64,000 nucleotides of DNA from Mycolicibacterium cosmeticum (GTDB lineage: Bacteria; Actinomycetota; Actinomycetes; Mycobacteriales; Mycobacteriaceae), in assembly GCF_000613185.1 (NCBI RefSeq), contig NZ_CCBB010000001.1, positions 2,294,001-2,358,000 of the forward strand, read 5' to 3'. Below are positions 47,153 to 57,177 of this stretch, piece after piece; position 1 is the stretch's first letter; every line of letters begins with the position of its first letter. A model generated the notes under the pieces. That model searched no databases, was not told where the DNA came from, and saw nothing but the letters and a program-made list of their open reading frames with translations. The position numbers were made by a program, and so were the translations under genes.

Positions 47153-48495
47153 GAGTCACCCAACAGTGCTGTGATGGCCGTCTTCAGCTCGGCGGCCACG
47201 TCGACGCGGACGTGTCTGCGGTCGGCGACCACCACCCGGCCGTCGACCACCACATCGGTGACGTCGGCGGCCGACGCGGCGAACACGATCGTCTCCGCGG
47301 TGGCGCCGCCACCGGCCGCACGCACCGAGTTCAGGTCCACCGCAACCAGATCGGCGCGAGCCCCGACCTGCAGCACGCCCGCGTCCGTCCAGCCGATCGC
47401 GTGCTGGCCGTCGGCGGTGGCGGCGCGCAGCAAGGTCGGTGCGCCGATGATGCCGCGCTCCTGCCGGACCAACCGTTCGTTCAGCTCGACGGCGCGGGCC
47501 TCCTCGAACATGTCGATGACGGCGTGACTGTCGGATCCCAGGCTGAACGGCCCGGGCATGTCGAGCAGCGCCGGCGCCGGGCCGATCCCGTCGCCGAGAT
47601 CCCGCTCGGTGGTGGGGCAGAAGCAGACACCGGTGGCCGAGGCGCTCATGTCGGTGAGGTCTTGGGCGGTCAGGTGAGTGGCATGAACGGCGGTGGTCCG
47701 CGGGCCCAGCACACCGGCATCGCGCAGCACCGCGGTGGGAGTGCGCCCATGCACGGCCAGGCATTGCTCGATCTCGGCGCGCTGCTCCGAGGAGTGCACG
47801 TGCAGCGGAGCGCGGTGCGTCGCTGCCCACTCGACCACGTCGGGCATCTGGTCGACCGGGACGCCGCGCACCGAGTGCAGCGCCGCGCCGACGAGAACGC
47901 CGGGCCGGGAACGGGTTTGGTCGTGCAGCGTTTGCACCCGGTCGGTCCAACCCGCCCCGCTGCCGTCGCCGAACCGCTGCTGGGGCCCGTCCTGCAACGC
48001 GGTGCCGTCCGGTGCAGAGCTCAGATAGCAGGTGTCGAGCAGGGTCAACCGCACCCCCGCGTCGGCGGCGGCCTCGATCAGCGCGTGTCCCATCGCGTTC
48101 GGATCGTCGTAGCGCCGGCCGCCGGTGTCGTGATGCAGGTAGTGGAACTCCCCTACCGCGGTGATGCCGGCCAGCGCCATTTCGGCATACGCGGCGCGGG
48201 CCAGGGCCCGGTACCGATCGGGATCCAGGCGATCGGCCACCCGGTACATGAGGTCACGCCAGGTCCAGAACGATCCGCGGTCGCGTTGGGTGCGCGCCCG
48301 CAGCGCGCGGTGGAAGGCATGAGAATGGGCGTTGGCCATGCCGGGAATCACCAAGCCGGCCAACCGTTTCGATCCGTCCGGTGGCGGCGCGCCCGCCGCG
48401 ATCGCGGTGATCCGCCCGTCGGCCACCGTGATGAGCACGTCCGGCTGCACCGTATCGTCCAGCCAGGCGTGCTCACACCACCAGGTGACCGTCAC
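47149..48495 (-). CDS. hutF: Formimidoylglutamate deiminase HutF
   Basis: 448 aa; GTG at 48495 overlaps the preceding stop (GTGA). Amidohydrolase superfamily: [20 protein letters not shown] (metal HxH), [46 protein letters not shown] and [16 protein letters not shown]. It deaminates N-formimidoyl-glutamate to N-formyl-glutamate and ammonia, the five-step branch of the hut pathway. The neighbouring amidohydrolase would have to release glutamate, as no HutG-type deformylase is present in the window. Confidence 0.91.
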   Translation of the reverse strand: MTVTWWCEHAWLDDTVQPDVLITVADGRITAIAAGAPPPDGSKRLAGLVIPGMANAHSHAFHRALRARTQRDRGSFWTWRDLMYRVADRLDPDRYRALARAAYAEMALAGITAVGEFHYLHHDTGGRRYDDPNAMGHALIEAAADAGVRLTLLDTCYLSSAPDGTALQDGPQQRFGDGSGAGWTDRVQTLHDQTRSRPGVLVGAALHSVRGVPVDQMPDVVEWAATHRAPLHVHSSEQRAEIEQCLAVHGRTPTAVLRDAGVLGPRTTAVHATHLTAQDLTDMSASATGVCFCPTTERDLGDGIGPAPALLDMPGPFSLGSDSHAVIDMFEEARAVELNERLVRQERGIIGAPTLLRAATADGQHAIGWTDAGVLQVGARADLVAVDLNSVRAAGGGATAETIVFAASAADVTDVVVDGRVVVADRRHVRVDVAAELKTAITALLGDS

Positions 48496-49726
48496 CGCGT
48501 GACCCAGTCGGCCATCACGTCGGCCAGTGCGATCGCGCCGCGGTTGCAGTCCGCCGGCTCGGCGTACTCGGCGGGTGAGTGCGACACTCCGGTCGGGTTT
48601 CGGACGAACAGCATGGCGGTGGGCACCTGGGCGGACAGGATGCCGGCGTCGTGGCCGGCCGCCGTCGGCAGGACCGGGATATCGCCCAGGTGGTGCAGCG
48701 CCTTGGTCAGCCGGGTGCGCGGGCCGTCCGGGAATTCGACGATAGGCGTGATCGATTCGGCGATCACGTCCAGGGTGACCGATTCCCGCACGGCGTGCCG
48801 CTGCGCTTCCGCCGAGATGGCCTCGACCAGCGCGCCGAGGGTGGTCTCGTCCGCGGCCCTGGCGTCCAGCCACGCGCGTATCTGCGACGGGATCGCGTTG
48901 GCCCCGTTGGGGGCCACGATCACCTTGCCGAAGGTGGCCACCGCATGATGCGCGGCGGCCTGGGCCCGCGCGGTGTGCACCGAGGAGGCAAACGCCAGCA
49001 TCGGGTCACGGCGATCGACCAGCCGGGTGGCGCCGGCATGGTTGGCCTCACCGTCGAAGGTGAACTCCCACCGGCCGTGCGGCCAGATCGACGAGGCCAC
49101 CGCTATCGGGGCGTCGACCAGATCCAGCGCCCTGCCCTGCTCGACATGCAGTTCGACGAACACGCCCACCCGCTCGACCAGTCGGGGATCCGGGCCCAGG
49201 TGCGCGGGATCGCGCCCCACCCGGGTCAGGGCCTCCGCCAACGTGACTCCGTCGATGTCGCGCAGACCGCGCGCCCGGTCGGCGCTCAGCGCGCCGGTGG
49301 ACAGTTGTGATCCGACGCACGCCACCCCGAACCGGGCGCCTTCCTCGTCCGAGAACGCCGCCACCCCGACCGGGATGGCCGGCACCACACCGCGCTCGCG
49401 CACGATATCGATTGCGGCGAAGGCTGACACGATGCCGAGCGGCCCGTCGAACGCGCCGCCGTCGGGCACCGAGTCCAGGTGCGAGCCGGTCACGAACGCG
49501 TCGCGCGGATCACCGGACCAGCCCGGCGGCAGCCACCAGGCCCACAGGTTGCCGTTGCGGTCGACCTCGACATCCATGCCGCGCCGCGCGGCCTCGCCGG
49601 TGAACCACTCCCGCAGGGTCAAATCGGCTTCCGTCCAAGCGAACCGGCGATAGCCGCCGTTGGCCGGGTTGCGACCGACGTCGAGGATGGCGGCCCAAAG
49701 CGTGTCGAACGAGGTGCCGGACGATG

Positions 49727-49730
<4 letters not shown>
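48492..49730 (-). CDS. M20-family N-carbamoyl/allantoate-type amidohydrolase
   Basis: 412 aa; GTG at 49730 overlaps the hutU stop (GTGA). Di-metal M20 peptidase of the hydantoinase/carbamoylase family: [20 protein letters not shown] (metal His/Asp), [27 protein letters not shown], a dimerisation domain with [11 protein letters not shown], then [14 protein letters not shown] and [15 protein letters not shown]. Family members hydrolyse N-carbamoyl amino acids, allantoate or N-formyl/formimidoyl amino acids. Actinobacterial hut clusters commonly carry such a gene between hutF and hutU, so it probably releases L-glutamate from N-formyl-glutamate or, if ergothioneine is degraded, from N-carbamoyl-glutamate. 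Confidence 0.85.
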
Positions 49731-51433
<1,703 letters not shown>

Positions 51434-51459
51434 TGCAGTTCCTTTGACGAGAGAGTCGT

Positions 51460-52383
51460 TCACTGTGCGCTGATACCGGCGCCGGCCAGCCACTTCTTGG
51501 CGATGTCGGAGAGGTTGGCGCCGGTGGCGGCCTCGGCGTTCATCGAGATGAGGTCGTCGGTGGTGAGTTTCGCCGACACCGCGTCGAGGGTCTTGGTCAC
51601 GGTGTCGTTCTGCTTGCCCGCCTTGATCACCGGCACCACGTTCTCCGCGGCGAACAGGTTCTTGTCGTCCTCAAGGGCGACAAGGTGATTCGATTTCAGA
51701 CCGGGATCGGTGCTGAACAGGTCACCGGCCTGGATCTGACCGTTGGTCAGGGCCGTCATGGTCAACGTTCCGCCCGCGTCCAGACTGACGAAGTCCTTGA
51801 AGTTCAGTCCGTACACGTCGCGCAGGCCGACCACACCCTGCTGGCGCGTCTTCCATTCCGCCGGACCGCCCAGTACCAGCTCCCCGGCGACCGGCGCCAG
51901 GTCGGAGATGGTTTTCAGCTTGTACTTGTCCGCGGTGGCCTGTGTGACGGCGACGACGTCCTTATCCTCGGCGTTCGACGGGGTCAGCATGGCGATTCCG
52001 GCGGGCAGCTTGCTCTTGAGTTCGGTGGTGACGGCGTCCTTGGTCGCGGCGGTGGACTTGGGGTCCAGGTAGCTGAGCAGCGCTCCCGAGTACTCAGGCA
52101 CCAGGTCGATCGATCCGTCCTTGAGGGCCTGGATGTACACCTCGCGGCTGCCGATGTTGAACTGTTCCTTGACGCTGACGCCCTTGGCCTGCAATGCCTG
52201 TGAGTAGATGCTGGCGATGAGTTGGCTCTCGGTGAAGTCGGCGGACCCGACGATGATCTGCGAGCCGGCTGATCCGGTGTTGTTCCCGTCACCGGAGAGG
52301 GGGTCGCCCCCACCGCCTCCGCAGGCGCTGAGCGCGAGCACTGCGGTGGCGGCGACGATCGAGAGGATGCTGCGCTTGTTCAT
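51460..52383 (-). CDS. OpuC/ProX-type substrate-binding lipoprotein
   Basis: 307 aa; ATG at 52383 overlaps the permease stop (ATGA). Lipoprotein signal with lipobox LALSAC (Cys21) and a Gly-rich tether. The OpuAC domain follows: [54 protein letters not shown] and [19 protein letters not shown]. This family binds betaines, choline, carnitine and related quaternary amines through an aromatic box; some members bind histidine or ergothioneine. Placement directly upstream of hutU suggests a histidine-related ligand. Which residues form the box could not be settled by eye. Confidence 0.88.
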   Translation of the reverse strand: MNKRSILSIVAATAVLALSACGGGGGDPLSGDGNNTGSAGSQIIVGSADFTESQLIASIYSQALQAKGVSVKEQFNIGSREVYIQALKDGSIDLVPEYSGALLSYLDPKSTAATKDAVTTELKSKLPAGIAMLTPSNAEDKDVVAVTQATADKYKLKTISDLAPVAGELVLGGPAEWKTRQQGVVGLRDVYGLNFKDFVSLDAGGTLTMTALTNGQIQAGDLFSTDPGLKSNHLVALEDDKNLFAAENVVPVIKAGKQNDTVTKTLDAVSAKLTTDDLISMNAEAATGANLSDIAKKWLAGAGISAQ

Positions 52384-53117
52384 GATGCCTTCTCCAAGGT
52401 GACGGTGGTTACTGAGGTTTCGACGGGTGACGTGGATTCGGTGCTGACCCGGCGCAGGCCGGGTGAGACGATGAGCCGGCCGATCCAGGCGAAGGTGAAT
52501 TCGAGCACGATGGCGAGCACGGCGACCAAGATGGCGCCGCCGGCCATTTCGCTGAAGCTGGCCGTTGCCCGGCCGTCCAGGATGAACCTGCCCAGGCCCT
52601 GCAGGCCCAGATACGCCGCGATGGTGGCCGTCGAAACGATCTGCAGCGTGGCGCTTCTGACACCGGACACCATGAGCGGCAGCGCGCACGGCAACTGCAC
52701 GCGCAGCAGGATCTGGATCCTGGTGAAGCCCATGCCGCGGGCGGCGTCCACCGCGTGCGGATCGGCGCCCTGGATGCCGGCGTACGTTCCGGTGAGGATC
52801 GGCGGAACGGCCAGCAGCACCAGCACCACGATGGTGGGCAGGACGTACACCAGCTTGCCGGCCACCACCGGTGAGATGACCAGGAACAGCAACACCAGCA
52901 GGCCGAGGGAGGGCAACGCGCGCAAGGCATTAGCGAACCCGGCCACCACCGCTTCACCACGGCCGGTGTAGCCGATCATGATGCCGAGTGGAACCGCGAT
53001 GGCCAGCGCCACCAGCAGTGCGATGGCCGAGTACAGCAGGTGGTATCCGATCTGCATCGGGATGCCGCCCGCGCCGGTCCAGTTGGCCGGATCGGTGAAC
53101 CAGCCGACGATGTTCAT
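52380..53117 (-). CDS. OpuC-type ABC permease (second permease)
   Basis: 245 aa; ATG overlaps the stop of the other permease. Five to six membrane helices of the BPD_transp_1 family: LLYSAIALLVALAIAVPLGIMIG, then ALRALPSLGLLVLLFLVIS and the EAA-like coupling helix AARGMGFTRIQILLRVQLPC. A tail rich in Ser/Thr ends the protein. Together with the 53114-53758 permease it makes the membrane channel of a quaternary-amine-type importer. Confidence 0.88.
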   Translation of the reverse strand: MNIVGWFTDPANWTGAGGIPMQIGYHLLYSAIALLVALAIAVPLGIMIGYTGRGEAVVAGFANALRALPSLGLLVLLFLVISPVVAGKLVYVLPTIVVLVLLAVPPILTGTYAGIQGADPHAVDAARGMGFTRIQILLRVQLPCALPLMVSGVRSATLQIVSTATIAAYLGLQGLGRFILDGRATASFSEMAGGAILVAVLAIVLEFTFAWIGRLIVSPGLRRVSTESTSPVETSVTTVTLEKAS

Positions 53118-53758
53118 GACGTCACCGTCCGCTGCCGCCAGGGGGTGAGCAGTTTGTTCAGCCAGATGATCAGCCCGTCGAAGACGACGGCGAGCACCAC
53201 GCAGAGCACCACACCGGTGATCAGCGGAGCGTACAGCCGCAGCTGAAAGCCTTGGGTGAACAGCGATCCGAGCTGCGGGATGCCCAGCAGGGCGGCCATC
53301 GTGACGATGCTGACGTTGGACACCACCGCGACCCGCAACCCGGCGGCGATCACCGGTACCGCGACGGGGAGTTCCACGAGCAGCAGGCGCTGCCAACCGC
53401 GGTAGCCCATCGCCTCGGCGGCGGCGACCGTGTCGTGCGGTACCGAACCGAGACCGTCGGCCACCACACGGACCAACAGCGCCAGGGTGTACAAGGTCAG
53501 TGCGACAACGATGTTCACCGGATCCAGGATCTTGGTTCCGAGGATCACCGGCAGGATGATGAACAGTGCCAGCGACGGAATGGTGTACAGCAGGCCGGCG
53601 GTGCCCACGATGGCGGCGTAGCCGCGGCCCGAGCGGTGCGCCCACCAGCCCAGCGGCAGGGCCAGCAGCAGCCCGAGCACCGTCGGGACCAGCGTGAGCC
53701 AGGTGTGGCTGACGGTCAGCGCGATGATGCGGTCGATGTTCGACGAGATCCAGTTCAT
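53114..53758 (-). CDS. OpuC-type ABC permease (first permease)
   Basis: 214 aa; ATG overlaps the ATPase stop. BPD_transp_1 helices (TWLTLVPTVLGLLLALPLGW, GTAGLLYTIPSLALFIILPV) and the coupling motif AEAMGYRGWQRLLLVELPVA. The compact size and the sequence TIPSLALF/MAALLGIPQLG are typical of OpuCB/OpuCD-like permeases. The pair of small permeases plus a CBS-bearing ATPase and one lipoprotein is the four-gene OpuC layout. Confidence 0.88.
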   Translation of the reverse strand: MNWISSNIDRIIALTVSHTWLTLVPTVLGLLLALPLGWWAHRSGRGYAAIVGTAGLLYTIPSLALFIILPVILGTKILDPVNIVVALTLYTLALLVRVVADGLGSVPHDTVAAAEAMGYRGWQRLLLVELPVAVPVIAAGLRVAVVSNVSIVTMAALLGIPQLGSLFTQGFQLRLYAPLITGVVLCVVLAVVFDGLIIWLNKLLTPWRQRTVTS

Positions 53759-54864
53759 GCCGAGACTGACCTGGCTTCCTTGGCCCGTCGGATCGCGTCG
53801 ACGATGTCGTGATCGGTGGCCGTGCCGAGCAGCACACCCGCGTCGTCGGTGACGACACCACGTCCGCTCGGGCTGGACAAGGCGGCGTTGAGCAGGTCAC
53901 GCAGCGGGTCACCACGGCGTGCGGTGGTGGCGCACAGGTTGACGTCGCTGTCGAGCACGGTGTCGCCGGACACCGCGACGGTGTCGACCCAACCGATCGG
54001 TGACCGGTGCGCGTCGACCGCGAGGACCCACCGTCCCGAACCGGCTGGAATCGTCGAAATGGACTGCCCCACGGTGATGGTCGGCTCCTGCTGCAGTGGC
54101 AGCCGGTCGTCGCCGGTGTGGAAACCGAGCGCCCGATAGCCCCGGGCGGAGCCGACGAAGTCGGCGACGAAGGCGTCCTTGGGGGCGGCCAGCAGCTCGG
54201 CTGGGGACGCCGCCTGCGCGAGGGTGCCGCCTTCGCGAAGCACGACCACTTGGTCGCCGAGCTTGAGCGCCTCGTCGATATCGTGGGTGACCATCACGAT
54301 GGTCTTGGAGATGTCGGCCTGCAGACGCAGGAATTCGTCCTGCAGTTGGTTGCGGACAATCGGATCGACGGCACTGAACGGCTCGTCCATCAACAGGAAC
54401 GGGGGATCGGTCGCCAGCGCCCGGGCCACGCCCACGCGCTGCTGCTGCCCGCCGGACAGCTGCCAGGGATACCGTCGGGCGAATTTGGCGTCGAGGCCGA
54501 CCCGCTCCAACAGTTCCATTGCGGCCGAACGGGTTTCCTTCTTTCCGCCGCCGAGCAGCCGGGGCAGCGCGGCGACGTTGTCGACCACGGTGCGATGCGG
54601 GAACAGCCCGGCGTTCTGGATGACGTAGCCGATCTTGCGCCGCAGCGCCACCCGGTCCAGGGACTGGGTGTCGACGCCGTCGAGTTCGATGGTGCCGGAG
54701 GTGGGTTCGATGAGCCGGTTGATCAACCGCATCGAGGTCGTCTTGCCGCAGCCGGACGGGCCGACCAGTGCGGTGATCTTGCCGTTGGGCGCGGTGAGCG
54801 TCAGCTTGTCGACGGCGACGGTGCCGTCCGGGTACACCTTGGAGACGGTGTCGAATGTGATCAT
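53755..54864 (-). CDS. OpuC-type ABC ATPase with CBS tail
   Basis: 369 aa; ATG at 54864 overlaps the IclR stop (ATGA). ABC ATPase: Walker A GPSGCGKTTS, Q-loop VIQNAGLFPHRTV, signature LSGGQQQRVGVARAL, Walker B FLLMDEPFSAVD and H-loop MVTHDIDEA. After residue 240 there is a CBS-like regulatory tail (GWVDTVAVSGDTVLD and ATDHDIVDAIRRA), which in OpuA/OpuC proteins senses ionic strength or nucleotides. It drives import through the two permeases encoded downstream. Confidence 0.9.
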   Translation of the reverse strand: MITFDTVSKVYPDGTVAVDKLTLTAPNGKITALVGPSGCGKTTSMRLINRLIEPTSGTIELDGVDTQSLDRVALRRKIGYVIQNAGLFPHRTVVDNVAALPRLLGGGKKETRSAAMELLERVGLDAKFARRYPWQLSGGQQQRVGVARALATDPPFLLMDEPFSAVDPIVRNQLQDEFLRLQADISKTIVMVTHDIDEALKLGDQVVVLREGGTLAQAASPAELLAAPKDAFVADFVGSARGYRALGFHTGDDRLPLQQEPTITVGQSISTIPAGSGRWVLAVDAHRSPIGWVDTVAVSGDTVLDSDVNLCATTARRGDPLRDLLNAALSSPSGRGVVTDDAGVLLGTATDHDIVDAIRRAKEARSVSA

Positions 54865-55541
54865 GACTGTCTTTCCGGGGGGCCTGATTTGGTGGGTCCG
54901 CTCAGCCGGGCGGAGACCTCCGCGGCGGCCGAGACCAGCATCTGGCCGTACCGCACCGTTTCCGGTGCGGTCAGCCGATAGCTCGGGATGACGAGGCTGA
55001 GCGCCCCGACGATCCGAGCCTCCGAGCGCACGGGACATGCGATCGCGGTGACATCGGCTTCGACGCCGCGCTCCACCACGACGTAGCCGTCGGCGGGGAC
55101 GTCGCCGCGCAGTGCGTGCCCGGCGGCCGAGGCGTCCAGGGGTACGGTCCTGCCCACCCAATTGGCGTGCCGGACCGAGTGGGTGCCTTCGACGATGTTG
55201 AGGTAGAGCGCGGTGTGGCCGTGTCCCCGCACCGACAGGTAGGCGGACTCGCCGGTCTCGGCAACCAGGGCGTCCATGGTGGGTTTGGCGAGATCGATCA
55301 ACGACTCGTTGCTCAACGCCTGGGCGCCGAGCTGGATGATGCGCCCGCCCGGCCGATAGTTGCCGGACTCGTCCTTGCTGACGAAGCCGGTCGTTTCGAG
55401 CGTCCGCAACAACCGGAGCGCGGTGCTGGGCGCCAACTCGCATTCCCGCGCGCTGTCCACAAGGTTCGTGCCGCCGGTCTCACACACGGTTGCGAGCAGT
55501 GCCAGCGCCCGTTCGACGGTCCGCGTGGATGCTTCGGCCAC
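54861..55541 (-). CDS. IclR-family transcriptional regulator of the hut/transport operon
   Basis: 226 aa from the GTG at 55541, which has GAGGAGG about six bases upstream; an ATG at 55577 gives 12 more residues. N-terminal winged helix (TVERALALLATVCETGGTN, then ARECELAPSTALRLLRTLET) and C-terminal IclR ligand domain (GRTVPLDASAAGHALRG, TAIACPVRSEARIVGALSLV). It is the first gene of the nine-gene operon and diverges from the HutH-like gene, with a palindromic site between them at 55639-55657. The effector is probably urocanate, histidine or the imported compound, but this is inference. Confidence 0.88.
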   Translation of the reverse strand: MAEASTRTVERALALLATVCETGGTNLVDSARECELAPSTALRLLRTLETTGFVSKDESGNYRPGGRIIQLGAQALSNESLIDLAKPTMDALVAETGESAYLSVRGHGHTALYLNIVEGTHSVRHANWVGRTVPLDASAAGHALRGDVPADGYVVVERGVEADVTAIACPVRSEARIVGALSLVIPSYRLTAPETVRYGQMLVSAAAEVSARLSGPTKSGPPERQS

Positions 55542-55638
55542 CGTGACCTCCTCTCCTCGATGCGCTGTCCTCGACACCGAAAACTAGGGCCTCGACGTTT
55601 CGATCAGGACACCCGCTGTTGCCACTAAGTAAAATTTG

Positions 55639-55657
55639 ATTTCCATCTAGCGGAAAT
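55639..55657. promoter_or_regulatory. Palindromic operator candidate for the IclR regulator
   Basis: ATTTCCATCTAGCGGAAAT has exact 6-base arms (ATTTCC/GGAAAT) around a 7-base spacer, the size and GGAAA/TTTCC character of IclR-family sites. It lies just after a TAAAAT (55630-55635) that could be the -10 of the HutH-like gene, so binding would cover its transcript start. Confidence 0.65.
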
Positions 55658-55719
55658 ATTGGAGCTTCGGCGATGATAGGACCGATCGCCCGCCTGCGGT
55701 AGAGAACGAGGAGAATTAC

Positions 55720-57177
55720 ATGATTGTGCTGACCGGAGCGGGCACGATTGCCGACGTCGTGACGCTGGCGGACCGTCGCGATCAGGTCTGCGTGGCGCCG
55801 GCCGTGCTCGACGCGGTGACCCGGGCGCATCGCCAGGCGGCCGAGCTGAGTTCGCGCTTCGCCACCTATGGCCGCACCACCGGCGTCGGGGCGAATCGCA
55901 GCACACCGGTGGCACCCGACGATGACGACTACGGGCTGCGCCTGCTGCGCAGTCACGCCGCAGACGCGGGTGATCCGCTGGATGACCGGACCGTGCGTGC
56001 CATGCTGGCCGTCCGCCTGATCCAGCTGTGCATCCCGGGAGCCGGGCTGGATCCGCACATCCTGGGCGGCCTCGAGCGCATGCTCAACGACGACGCCCTG
56101 CCCGAACTGCGGCACTACGCTTCGATCGGAACCGGCGATCTGGCCGCATTGGCCGGTACCGCGCTGACCTTGATGGGTGAGCGGCCGGCCACCGGACCGC
56201 TGGTCGCGATGCCGCCGTGGGGCGCGGACAGCGCGCTGCCGTTCATGAGCAGCAGCGCACTGACCGTCGGCCGCAGCTGCCTGGCCGCCGACGAACTGAT
56301 CCGGCTGGAACGCGCATCGAGTGTCATCTACATGCTGAGTTTCCTTGCCCTGGACGGCAACCCGTCAGCGTTTGCCGCCCCGGCCGCACGCGCGGCCGCC
56401 GCACCCGAGGTGGACGCGCTGGCCGCCCGCCTGCGGTCGTTGTTCACCGGCGCCGGGCACCCCGACCATCGGCCGGCCCGCATCCAGGATCCATACGGGC
56501 TGCGCGTCTACCCCGTCGCCCAGGCCAGCGTGGTGGCGACGCTGAAAGCTCTTGTCGGACAGCTGGAAAGGACGCTCAACACGGCCCAGGAGAATCCGCT
56601 GTTCGACATCGACGGCGACCAGGTGGTCCATCACGGGGCGTTCTACCAGGCAGCGCTGTCCCTGGAACTCGACGGCACCACGCTCGCGCTGGCGTTGACC
56701 GCGCCGATCACGCACTCCCGGATCAGAATGCTCAACGACCCGGAGACCAATGGCCGCAACGCTTTTCTGGCCGTCGCCGAGGACGGTTCGTCCGGAGTGA
56801 TGATGGTCGAATACGTCGCCGCCGGGGCCATCGCGGAGATCCGGGCCGCCGCGCAGCCCGCCTCCGTCGGGACACTCGTGCTGTCGCGGGGCATGGAGGA
56901 GGATGCGACGTTCGCCTCCCAGAGCGCCCTTCAGCTGGAGCGGTCGGTGGCCGCCTACCGGGTGCTGTTGTGCTGCGAGTTGGTCGGGGCGTTGCGGCTG
57001 CTGCGGCAGCGCGGTCTGCACCGCCGGTTCACCGGTGTTGCCGGGCAGGCTCTGACCCTCGTTGCGGATCTGCCCTGGGATGACGCGGACCGGGACCTGC
57101 GCGGGGACCTCGCGGCGGCCGAGGCTCTGCTGGATGACCTCGGACGCCTCGTGCCCGCCGGTGATCCGCTCAGCTGA
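55720..57177 (+). CDS. Histidine ammonia-lyase-like protein lacking the MIO triad
   Basis: 485 aa; GAGGAG precedes the ATG. It belongs to the aromatic amino acid lyase fold: YGRTTGVG with Tyr50, RIQDPYGLR (254-262), AQENPLF (289-295) and GMEEDATFA (391-399) match YG.TTGFG, QDPYSLR, ENPL and QEDH.S of HutH. The MIO cofactor segment, normally G-S-x-G-A-S-G-D-L, reads A-S-I-G-T-G-D-L (134-141): one residue is missing and the cyclising Ser is gone, so MIO cannot form in the usual way. Function is therefore not ordinary histidine deamination. Elimination of a better leaving group such as trimethylamine from hercynine or ergothioneine is one option; a pseudoenzyme is another. Confidence 0.85.
   Translation: MIVLTGAGTIADVVTLADRRDQVCVAPAVLDAVTRAHRQAAELSSRFATYGRTTGVGANRSTPVAPDDDDYGLRLLRSHAADAGDPLDDRTVRAMLAVRLIQLCIPGAGLDPHILGGLERMLNDDALPELRHYASIGTGDLAALAGTALTLMGERPATGPLVAMPPWGADSALPFMSSSALTVGRSCLAADELIRLERASSVIYMLSFLALDGNPSAFAAPAARAAAAPEVDALAARLRSLFTGAGHPDHRPARIQDPYGLRVYPVAQASVVATLKALVGQLERTLNTAQENPLFDIDGDQVVHHGAFYQAALSLELDGTTLALALTAPITHSRIRMLNDPETNGRNAFLAVAEDGSSGVMMVEYVAAGAIAEIRAAAQPASVGTLVLSRGMEEDATFASQSALQLERSVAAYRVLLCCELVGALRLLRQRGLHRRFTGVAGQALTLVADLPWDDADRDLRGDLAAAEALLDDLGRLVPAGDPLS

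Noticed and set aside
47212..48948. A 578-codon plus-strand open frame opposite hutF and the M20 gene.
   Set aside because: Shadow frame; the minus-strand genes have full catalytic motifs and coupled overlaps.
55720..57177. MIO-less HutH considered a simple frameshift artefact of a second hutH.
   Set aside because: The frame is open for 485 codons with normal codon use and conserved lyase blocks on both sides of the short motif; a frameshift would have disrupted the downstream sequence.
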